The notes below the pieces were generated by a model that had not been told where the DNA came from, ran no database searches, and worked only from the letters and a program-made list of their open reading frames with translations. A DNA stretch of 11,395 nucleotides from Chloroflexota bacterium. GTDB lineage: Bacteria; Chloroflexota; UBA6077; CF-72. The DNA lies in contig JAFAPL010000371.1 of assembly GCA_019247135.1 (NCBI GenBank), forward strand, positions 1 through 11,395. The letters are read 5' to 3'. Shown in pieces: positions 1 through 6,897 of this stretch (positions are counted from its first letter, which is position 1; each line of letters begins with the position of its first letter). The translations under genes were made by a program, and so were the position numbers.

Positions 1-1
1 G

Positions 2-304
2 ATCGTTGTCACCCAGCCGGGCGGACACGTCACTCTGGATACCATTCCCGGGGTGAGCCCGACCCAGCTTCACCGCACCGTCGAATTCGAGCACGATACG
101 TTGATGCAGGCGGGCGACGAGCACGTGATGTTCCTCAAGAAGGCAACGGACGGTACGTTCTACGTGGTCGGCGGCCCTCAGGGCCGACTGTCCCTCGACA
201 AGAGCGGCAAGGTCCACCCGATCGACCCATCCGCTCCAGCCTTGAAGAACCACAACGGGCGGCTTCTCGAAAGCCTGGTCGGAGAGGTCTCCACCGCGAA
301 GTAA
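2..304 (+). CDS. 3' end of an envelope-type protein, paralogue of the next gene
   Basis: The reading frame is open from the left edge of the window, so the beginning of the gene lies outside; about 100 codons are visible, ending in TAA. A GTG at 53 is possible but unlikely as the start, because similarity to the next gene begins before it. The visible part matches the C-terminal half of the gene at 424-1239. Shared elements are a QPGG turn, a 'DTLMQAGDEHVMFL' strand (DPLMRANARYVFFL in the neighbour), a 'YVVGGPQGRLS' motif and a 'VHPIDPSAPA' motif near the end. The pattern suggests a compact beta-rich domain. I do not recognise a named family and assign no function. Location at the cell envelope is inferred only from the membrane segment of the paralogue. 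The two genes look like a tandem duplication. Confidence 0.75.
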   Translation: MVVTQPGGHVTLDTIPGVSPTQLHRTVEFEHDTLMQAGDEHVMFLKKATDGTFYVVGGPQGRLSLDKSGKVHPIDPSAPALKNHNGRLLESLVGEVSTAK

Positions 305-423
305 AGGCGGCGGCCGAATCCCGTTAGACGACAGGGCCCTGGACCGTTTCGGCGAGTACGGGCCCTCCTGCCATGGAACCAATCGTGCAACCCTGACGTC
401 TTTCCTCCAATAGGGAATTTCGA

Positions 424-1239
424 ATGGTATCGACTTCTTCGCCGCCGCCCACACCAGCCATCCCTCACTCGTATGCAAAAATGAGCTTTGCACGCTTTCC
501 GGGGACGTTGTTCGGGGACCACTTCCGTCTCATCGCTGGTGTCGGCTTGGGCGCCGCGGTCCTGTTGGTTGCGGTTGCCTTGGGGAGAGCGTACTTGGAA
601 TTGCAGCAGCCGATGAATGGCCCCGCACTGGGCTCAGACGGGTCCGTACGAGCAATACCTGACCTGGCTTCACTCGTGCGCCAATCGGACCTGGTAGTCG
701 TCGGCCGGGTAACCGACGACGGTACGACGCACCTTCAGGCCCAACCCGTCGCCACTCCTGTAGTCCATCCCCCGCCTGCGTCCCCGGACGGTCCATCAGT
801 CAAGGTGGTGCGCGATGCTCCTCCGCCGCCACCTGCTGCGTTGGGGCAAGCGGGGGCCGCTCGCCAGCCACAGATGCTCGTGACGAACTATGCGGTCGTC
901 ATCGAACAGGTGTTGCGCGGTGCTAGCGCGGTTGGACAGCAAATCACGCTCGTCCAGCCGGGCGGCGTCCTCAGCGCGGCGATTTTCCCAGGGGGACCAG
1001 CACTCACTCGCACCGTCCAGGTCGAAGCTGACCCACTGATGCGCGCGAATGCGCGGTACGTGTTCTTCCTTCGTCGCGGGGAGGCGGGCACATGGTATGT
1101 AGTGGGCGGCTCTCAGGGCCGTATGTCGATCGACGCACGAAATAACGTGCATCCACTCAACCCGAGCGCCCCCGCAACGCACGCATACGATGGAGACTCA
1201 CTTGAAAGATTCGTCTCCGCGGTCGCCCGGATTGGCTAA
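424..1239 (+). CDS. Membrane-anchored protein of unknown function (tandem paralogue)
   Basis: A 271-residue protein. Residues 36-54 form one hydrophobic segment (LIAGVGLGAAVLLVAVALG) after a short N-terminal region, so the bulk is probably held outside the membrane. Residues 78-96 (DLASLVRQSDLVVVGRV) look like the first strand and helix of the extracytoplasmic domain. Residues 105-140 are low-complexity and proline-rich, probably a loop inside the domain. The C-terminal 120 residues align with the preceding partial gene (QPGG at 178-181, YVVGGSQGRMS at 225-235, VHPLNPSAPA at 242-251). The ATG at 424 is preferred because it is the first in frame; an internal ATG at 481 (residue 20) would still keep the membrane segment. 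No strong Shine-Dalgarno is seen before either. It begins 119 bp after the preceding gene and may share its transcript. Function unknown. Confidence 0.8.
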   Translation: MVSTSSPPPTPAIPHSYAKMSFARFPGTLFGDHFRLIAGVGLGAAVLLVAVALGRAYLELQQPMNGPALGSDGSVRAIPDLASLVRQSDLVVVGRVTDDGTTHLQAQPVATPVVHPPPASPDGPSVKVVRDAPPPPPAALGQAGAARQPQMLVTNYAVVIEQVLRGASAVGQQITLVQPGGVLSAAIFPGGPALTRTVQVEADPLMRANARYVFFLRRGEAGTWYVVGGSQGRMSIDARNNVHPLNPSAPATHAYDGDSLERFVSAVARIG

Positions 1240-1570
1240 CAAAGCTCCATCGCCGCTGCACTACTCAATCGTCTCGACACGGCGGAAATATGGACGATCG
1301 GGACTTTCGCGCAAGGCGTCACGGTGTATTTTCCGTTTCGGTGCGCTTTCCAGCCACGCCTGAAGCGAGCGGACCGGGCACGTCTGCTCGGATGAGCCGT
1401 ACGGAATGCCCAGTCGTCTGGATTGGGGTGCAGCCGGCGGCTTTAGCCCATCGAAAGGCCGCGTCGACCGCGTCTGTCTGGCACAGAGTCCTGAGTTCTC
1501 GATCAGCGTGAGGAATCCGTGAGGAATCCGATGGGCATTGGCGCGAGCGTAGGACGGACCAGGTTGTGAG
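1240..1570. other. Gene-free stretch before the recombinase remnants
   Basis: About 330 bp without a convincing gene. A 73-codon open frame from an ATG at 1290 has an arginine- and serine-rich, low-similarity product and no ribosome site, so I do not call it. The only structure I see is an 11-bp tandem repeat near the end, listed separately. No convincing terminator hairpin was found after the TAA at 1239. Confidence 0.5.
1508..1529. repeat. Perfect 11-bp tandem direct repeat (two copies)
   Basis: GTGAGGAATCC occurs twice head to tail, at 1508-1518 and 1519-1529, about 40 bp before the recombinase remnant. It may be a slippage product or a recombinase-associated site; the sequence alone does not decide. 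Confidence 0.7.
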
Positions 1571-2121
1571 ATGACTGGGTCCTCGCTATGAGGGACTCTC
1601 GCCCGAGGAGGTCCGCGCCGTCATCGCCGCCGGCAACTGCGAGCGCGACCGGCTACTGCTGCGGGTACTGTGGGCGACGGGCGCTCGGATCTCGGAGGTG
1701 CTCGCCCTGCGCCCCAGGGATGTGCGTCGCGACAGCCTGGTGCTCCCCAATCGGAAGAACCCCAGTCAGCCCACCAAGCGCGTGTTCCTACCGGGCGCCG
1801 AGCTAGGGCTCACGGGTGAGCTCCTGCTGTGGGCCAAGGAGCAGGGCGTGGCCGACGACGAGCCCTTGTTCTTCTCGCGCAAACGTGACCGTTATGGTTC
1901 GCGACGGGCACTACAGCGAGGCCAAGCCTGGCTCATTGTGAAGGAGGCCTCAGAGCACGCCAACATCCGGGTCCTGGCGCTGCGCGCCTCAAAGCATGGT
2001 CCGGCTGGCGAAGCCGCGCCGGTGCACCCCCACCTGTTCCGACATGCACGTGTACGGCAGATCGTGCGCACGACACGCAACCTTCCCCTTGCCCAACGTC
2101 AGGCAGGCTGGAGCCGACTGC
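1571..2121 (+). pseudogene. Tyrosine recombinase catalytic domain, truncated (remnant A)
   Basis: The frame running through 1575-2121 encodes a stand-alone tyrosine recombinase (phage-integrase family) catalytic domain. An N-terminal LSPEEVRAVIAAG helix leads to LWATGARISEVLAL, which carries the first catalytic arginine (codon 1686). Near the end comes HPHLFRH (His codon 2031, Arg codon 2040), then AGWSRLQ, where a Trp stands in the third His/Trp position. Coding similarity stops right after this, so the nucleophilic tyrosine and the C-terminus are missing; the adjoining DNA is a Tn3 transposase piece on the other strand. The 5' end is also damaged: an ATG at 1571 begins MTGSSL and stops, while the good frame starts with no proper start codon just after a TGA at 1572, suggesting a frameshift near 1575-1587. 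Unlikely to make active enzyme. Confidence 0.8.
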
Positions 2122-2534
2122 AGATTTTCCAACAGCAGGCCTTCGCCACCAAAGAACAGCCATTTGGCGAAGCGGTGGTACGCCTCGACCTTGTTGGTGG
2201 TGGCGCTGATCTGCTCGAGCAGTTGGGCGCTGCTCAAGTACTCCAGCAGGAACGCAGTCCGAATGACGCGGCCGAGTTCAGCGAATGCCTGATACTGGCG
2301 GTTGCGTCGGCTATAGGTGCCCAGCTTCCTCAAGAGCAGTGCCGACGACACGGCGCCAGCTTTCACCGAGAGCACGACCTGCAGCAAGTCCTGCCAGTGG
2401 GTCTGAATCAACTCCCAGTCGACGGTGTCGGTGAACAGCGCGTCAATGTGCTGGTAGTGAACGTCCTTGGACGGACGGAAGAACGTCACATCTTTCCAGT
2501 TGCGGATGCGCGGCATGAGTTTGATGCCTAGCAA
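2122..2534 (-). pseudogene. tnpA: Internal fragment of a Tn3-family transposase (TnpA)
   Basis: On the minus strand an open stretch of about 135 codons matches an internal part of the C-terminal DDE region of Tn3-family transposases. It opens with LGIKLMPRIRNWKDVTF and contains LRKLGTYSRRNRQYQAFAELGRVIRTAFLLEY and NKVEAYHRFAKWLFFGGEG-like segments in the family order (read in parts). Upstream sequence, including the earlier catalytic region, and the C-terminal end are absent. The left boundary, about 2122-2140, is where similarity passes into remnant A; the right boundary, about 2531, passes into remnant B. No terminal inverted repeat borders the piece, so it is rearrangement debris and not a transposon. 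The overlapping region differs clearly from the transposase at the right edge of the window, so it comes from a different Tn3-family element. Confidence 0.8.
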
Positions 2535-3457
2535 GTGGGCGCCGGCCGATGGTTGGCGGAGAACTATCCCGATGTTCGGTCGCCGGATCGTTGGACTCGT
2601 GACCTGGGGCTTGCCTATGTGGTCGCCGTCAACAACCTAACGATCGGCGAACTGAGCGCACCGAGCAGTTGGCACCTACGGCCGCGTGGCAAGCCAATCT
2701 CGGCGAACTACAGGGCTCGTCTGATCGGAGGCATCCGCGCGGTCCTCCGCGGGAATAGGGCTGGTGTACTCGGCGGCTTGATCCGTATCGCGTCTTCGCC
2801 ATCTCGCGCTCCATCAAAGCTCAGATTGGGCCACAGCCACGACTCATGGCCGATGACCTTGGGGCCAAGCTCCTCTGGGCAGGAATCCACCTCAATGCTC
2901 AGGATCTCCAATCGACCGGCTGTATCCGTTGACGTTGATACGGGTGCTGGTCGTGCCCTGGTTGTTCGCCGGACTCTCCAGCGAGAGCTCGCACGGCTTC
3001 GCGTCGGCGGCATGCGCTGGCAACAACCGAATGGGTCTCGAGCTGCTGCCCAGCGCCATTCAGACGACGTTGCCTGCTTGCTGGACGTGTCAACGCACAA
3101 GACTGGTGCGAGCTACACCAAGCCTGTGGATCCCCTGGTCGGTGACGCGATCGCAGGCTGGCAGGCAAAGCGTCCGGCGCAACCCCTCCGCGTCGACGCC
3201 AAGACCGCCGAGTCCGTTGCGCTTCTGCTGCTTCAGCGGCCGTCCGGTACCACCACGCTATCTGAACACGACGTCGATTCCGGCGCTCTGCAACAAGCCG
3301 CGCTGCCACGAGAGGACGCGCGTGGACGCATAACCAGCCACCGGGTCGCACGACCATCGCCACGCAGCTCTACAACGCGAAGGAGTCGATGACCCTGTTC
3401 GAGTTGCAGGCCCGAGGATTGGGCCGAGAAGACCCGCGTAGAGTGGCAATTGACACT
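2535..3457 (+). pseudogene. Second tyrosine recombinase, multiply frameshifted (remnant B)
   Basis: Pieces of a long tyrosine recombinase can be followed through several frames. RWLAENYPDVRSPDRWTRDL and SANYRARLIGGIRAVLR lie in the first frame. From about 2780 the frame changes to SIKAQIGPQPRLMADDL and AKLLWAGIHLNAQDL; from 2923 to YPLTLIRVLVVPWLFAGL; from 2985 to ELARLRVGGMRWQQPNGS and KTGASYTKPVDPLVGDAI; from 3238 to RYLNTTSIPALCNK; from 3297 to ALPREDARGRITSH; and from 3347 to RTTIATQLYNAKESMTLFEL. At least six shifts and an in-frame stop are needed. The segment where the first catalytic Arg is expected (after LFAG) reads L-S-S, the HxxR box is split by a one-base deletion, and the usual LGH is LGR. 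The tyrosine region near 3440-3457 is barely recognisable. Clearly dead. Architecture recalls large recombinases such as Tn554 TnpB, which I hold only loosely. Confidence 0.78.
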
Positions 3458-3621
3458 GGACGTGAGCGCGCGGGAGTTCGAGCCGGTCCGCCAGCAGCAC
3501 GCCCCTGGCCGGCGGCCAGCAGCGACAGCTTGACCGGCTCGGGCTGGACGTGCAGCACAAGGTACCTGAGCAGCGCGCCGACGACGATCACACCCACGTA
3601 CACGAGCAGCAGCCGGCTCGA
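3458..3621 (-). pseudogene. Hydrophobic stub after the P450 fusion, possible 5' remnant of a membrane gene
   Basis: Right after the TAA of the P450 fusion (3622-3624), and in the same frame, the minus strand reads SRLLLVYVGVIVVGALLR, then YLVLHVQPEPVKLSLLAAG: one good transmembrane helix and a short tail. A GTG at 3601 could start it. Beyond about residue 38 the product becomes alanine, glycine and proline rich and merges with DNA next to remnant B, so any gene here has lost its 3' part. It may be the truncated fifth gene of the operon, or chance hydrophobic coding. No family recognised. Confidence 0.3.
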
Positions 3622-6600
3622 TTAGCTCGTTGGCCAGACGTCGGCCACGTAGCGGTGGTTGGACGCGAGGTCAGCCAGCCATGCCTCGGCGGCCGCCGCG
3701 TCGCCACCAGCCTTGGCCTGGCGGATACTGGCGAAGGCTTTACGCACGTCCGGCGCCATGCGGCTGGCGTCGCCGCACACGTAGACCGCGGCGCCGCCCT
3801 CGAGCAGCTCCCAGACCGAGTCCGCCTGGCCTCGGATGGCGTCCTGCACATACATCCTGGGCTGGCCGTCCATACGCGAGAAGGCTGGTTCCACGCGCGC
3901 GATGCCGTCGGCCTGGAACTGGCGCAGCTCGTCGGCATAGAGGAAATCCTGGGCCGGGTTGCGGCAGCCAAAGAACAGCAGCGCCGCCCCCAACTCCTTG
4001 CCCTGTTGCTTCAAGGCGGCGCGCTCCTGGAGGAACCCTCTGTAGGGCGCCAGGCCGGTGCCCGCCCCCACCATGATGATAGGGGTGGTCGGGTCCTGGG
4101 GCAGGCGGAACGGCGTGCTCGGGCCCTTGACGAAGCCGTCAACCACCGCCCCGACCGGCTGCTCGGAGAGGTAGCAGGAGCACACGCCGCGGTAGCGCCC
4201 GCGGCCGGACCGGGCCGGCGCGTCGACCACCGCCACCGTGGCGCTGCAGGTGCCGGCATCGACCAGCGGCGAGGACGAGATGGAGTAGTAGCGCGGCTTG
4301 AGCGGCGGCAGGAACTCCAGGTACAGGTTGAACGGCAGCGCGCACGAGGGCGCGTCCTCGAGCAGGTCGATGACCGAGATGTGCCGGTCGAGCACCTCGC
4401 TCCGATAGCGAGCGGCGCTGTCGGGGTCGTCGCCGGCCAGCGCCAGCAGCCGGTCGTGTTCGGGCGGGCACTCGCTGTACGCGACCAGTACCTGGATCTG
4501 GGACCGCCTGGCCACGTCCTGCAGGTCGACGTAGGTCCCGAGCAGCGCGGCCAGGTCGACCGACTCGCCCACCGGCAGGAAGGTCTTGCTGGTGCTGTTA
4601 TTGGCGATGCGCACCCGCGTCTCGGGCGTCAGGTGGAAGCGCTCGGCGACCCGCCGCACCAGCGCCGGGTCGTTGCGCGGCAGCACGCCCAGGTAGTCGC
4701 CCACCTGGTAGCTGGCGCCCTCGGGCAGGCTGAACTCGATGTGCTTGGCCGAGCGCGGCGACGGGGTCGGCCCGTCTTTGGTGTGCAGCTCGTGGTTGGC
4801 CAGGAGCCGGAGCGGTCGGGCCGCGTACTCGGCCCCGAAGGGACTGACCACCGCGGCCTCAGCGACCACCTCGACCTCGTAACGGTGACCCTCGGCGGTG
4901 GCGCCGTCGCTGGGCTCCACGGGCGCACCCACGGCCGTGGCCAGCGCTCGCCAGAGCGGCGCGTACCAGGACCGGAACTGGCCGTCGAAGTCATCGCTGG
5001 TGTCGCCCTCGCCGCGCGGGTAGACGCGCTCCGCCCCGTGCGCCTCGAGCTGCTGGTCGATCAGGTTGGGGATGCGCTGGTAGGTCGACGGCCATTCGTG
5101 GCTGCCGCAGCCGAAGACGGTGAACTTAACGCCACGCAGCGCGTCAAGGGCCAAACTACTGCCGGTCAGCCAGTCGACGAAGCGGGCGGCGTTGTCCGGC
5201 GGAGCGCCGTTGTAGGAGGCCGAGCTGATGACCACGGCGCCCTGGGTAGGCAGCTTGCCGACGTAGTCGTCCAGCGATGCGACGTTGGCCGAGAAGCCGC
5301 GCGCCGTGCCCTCGGCCGCCATCTGGCGGGCCAGGTCCTCGGTCGTGCCCAGGTTGGAGCCGAACAGCACCAGCAGTGGCGTGGCATGCTGCACCAGCAG
5401 CCGATCCCTGGCGACCGGCGCCGGTTCTTCTTCCGCCACCGCGGGCGGGGTCTCCACTGTGGCCGGGGCCGGCGCGACGGTGACACGGTGCGTGCGCGGC
5501 CGGACCTGGATGAGGAAGTCGGCCGGCTTGACGGTCATCGTCTCGCGGATCTGGAGCTGGTAGTTGGCGAAGTCGACGAACTCGAACCGCTGCAGCAGCA
5601 TGCCCAGCACCAGTGTGGCTTCCTGAAGGGCGAACTGGCGCCCGATGCACGACCGCTGGCCGTGGCCGAACGGCTTGTAGACACTGGCCGGGCGGTCGTG
5701 CTCGGCCTCGCGCGTGAAGCGGTCCGGGTCGAACGCCTCCGGGCTCGGCCCCCAGACCGCAAGATCCCGATGGAGCATCGGAGTCAGGACGAGGATTTCC
5801 TGGCCCTTCTCGAGCTGGTACTTGCCGCCGATGACCGTGGTCTCGTACGGGTAACGGCTGAAGGCCGGCGCCGTCGGCCACAGGCGCAGCGTCTCCTTGA
5901 GCACCTGCAGCACGTACTGGAGCGCCCGCACCTGCTGGTAAGTGGGCAGCTCCGACGGGTCGGGTCCGAGAACACGGTCGACCTCGGCGTAGGCCCGCTC
6001 GAGCACCCCCGGGTTGCGCAGGAGGTAGTAGATGGCGAACGACAGCAGGCCGCTGGTGGTCTCGTGGCCGGCGACCAGGAAGGTGATGATCTGGTAGCGG
6101 ATGTTGACGTCGTCCAGACCCTCGCCGGTCTCCTTGTCGACGCCCCGCAGCATGTGGCCGAGCAGGTCGTTCGCCTCGGCCTGGTCCGGGCTGGCCTTGC
6201 GCTCGCGGATCAGCTTGTCAACGAGCCCGTACATGATGCTGGTGTCGTCCTGGAACTGGCGCCGGCGCCGGATCATAACGGCCGATTGGCCGGGCAGTCG
6301 GGTCTGCCGGGCGAGCGACTCGCTCAGCGCACGCATCATGGCCTCGACGAAGGGGTGCTGGTCCTCGCGGTAGAAGGAGTTGAAGCGGTAGCCGAAGCCG
6401 CACAGGCCGATGGTGTCCAGGGTCAGCCGGGTCATGTCGGCCGCGACGTCGACGGCCTCGCCGGGGTTGGTCCGCGCCCACTTCTCCGCCAGCTGCTCGG
6501 CGATGTCGACCATCTGCGGCATGTAGCCCTTCATGGCCGACTGGCTGAAGTTGGGCAGCAGGATGTTGTGTGCCTTCTGCCAATTCGGCTCGTATGTCCA

Positions 6601-6897
6601 GGCGGTGAACAGGCCGTCGCCGGCGATGGAGTCGTGGCCGTGGGCGCGCAGCTGCGGCAGCTTGTCGAAGCGCTCGTCGTCGCAGATCTCGTCCACCAGA
6701 CCGGGGCCGAAGACAACGACCAGCCTACGGTTGGGGACGACGAGCTGGTAGATGCCGGGCTGCTGGCGCGCCAGTTCCATCATCGACTGGACGGGTGTCC
6801 CGCCCAGCAGGTCGAACAGGTTGCCCACCACCGGGACGGCCCGGGGCTGGGGGATAGCTTCCAGCGTCGCGGCGCTGGACGCGCTCTCGGTCGTCAT
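3622..6897 (-). CDS. Self-sufficient cytochrome P450/NADPH-P450 reductase fusion (CYP102 family, P450-BM3-like)
   Basis: A 1,091-residue cytosolic enzyme that, by family knowledge, hydroxylates medium- to long-chain fatty acids or similar substrates using NADPH and O2 in one polypeptide. The heme domain (about 1-468) has AGHETTS with the O2-activating Thr280, the ExxR helix E335-R338, and FGHGQRSCIG with heme ligand Cys417. Active-site positions that matter in P450-BM3 are recognisable: Phe97 (BM3 Phe87), Arg57 (Arg47), but Val61 where BM3 has Tyr51. A Pro/Ala/Glu-rich linker (about 469-503) leads to the FMN flavodoxin domain (about 505-655: GSNLGTTE, SASYNGAPPDNA, FGCGSHEW with Trp602). The FAD domain follows (RYYSISSSP at 869-877, RGVCSCYL at 903-910), then the NADPH domain (GAGTGLAPYRGF at 944-955, CGDASRMAPDV) and a C-terminal Trp1088 that usually stacks on FAD. 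BM3 is 1,049 residues, so this is complete. Its ATG overlaps the preceding P450 stop in ATGA. Confidence 0.96.
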   Translation of the reverse strand: MTTESASSAATLEAIPQPRAVPVVGNLFDLLGGTPVQSMMELARQQPGIYQLVVPNRRLVVVFGPGLVDEICDDERFDKLPQLRAHGHDSIAGDGLFTAWTYEPNWQKAHNILLPNFSQSAMKGYMPQMVDIAEQLAEKWARTNPGEAVDVAADMTRLTLDTIGLCGFGYRFNSFYREDQHPFVEAMMRALSESLARQTRLPGQSAVMIRRRRQFQDDTSIMYGLVDKLIRERKASPDQAEANDLLGHMLRGVDKETGEGLDDVNIRYQIITFLVAGHETTSGLLSFAIYYLLRNPGVLERAYAEVDRVLGPDPSELPTYQQVRALQYVLQVLKETLRLWPTAPAFSRYPYETTVIGGKYQLEKGQEILVLTPMLHRDLAVWGPSPEAFDPDRFTREAEHDRPASVYKPFGHGQRSCIGRQFALQEATLVLGMLLQRFEFVDFANYQLQIRETMTVKPADFLIQVRPRTHRVTVAPAPATVETPPAVAEEEPAPVARDRLLVQHATPLLVLFGSNLGTTEDLARQMAAEGTARGFSANVASLDDYVGKLPTQGAVVISSASYNGAPPDNAARFVDWLTGSSLALDALRGVKFTVFGCGSHEWPSTYQRIPNLIDQQLEAHGAERVYPRGEGDTSDDFDGQFRSWYAPLWRALATAVGAPVEPSDGATAEGHRYEVEVVAEAAVVSPFGAEYAARPLRLLANHELHTKDGPTPSPRSAKHIEFSLPEGASYQVGDYLGVLPRNDPALVRRVAERFHLTPETRVRIANNSTSKTFLPVGESVDLAALLGTYVDLQDVARRSQIQVLVAYSECPPEHDRLLALAGDDPDSAARYRSEVLDRHISVIDLLEDAPSCALPFNLYLEFLPPLKPRYYSISSSPLVDAGTCSATVAVVDAPARSGRGRYRGVCSCYLSEQPVGAVVDGFVKGPSTPFRLPQDPTTPIIMVGAGTGLAPYRGFLQERAALKQQGKELGAALLFFGCRNPAQDFLYADELRQFQADGIARVEPAFSRMDGQPRMYVQDAIRGQADSVWELLEGGAAVYVCGDASRMAPDVRKAFASIRQAKAGGDAAAAEAWLADLASNHRYVADVWPTS

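Noticed and set aside
1290..1511. 73-codon plus-strand open frame
   Set aside because: No ribosome site, no motif, composition typical of random high-GC sequence.
2535..3392. A single intact 285-codon gene at this place
   Set aside because: The open frame joins true recombinase segments to out-of-frame stretches; recombinase motifs continue in other frames, so it is a pseudogene.
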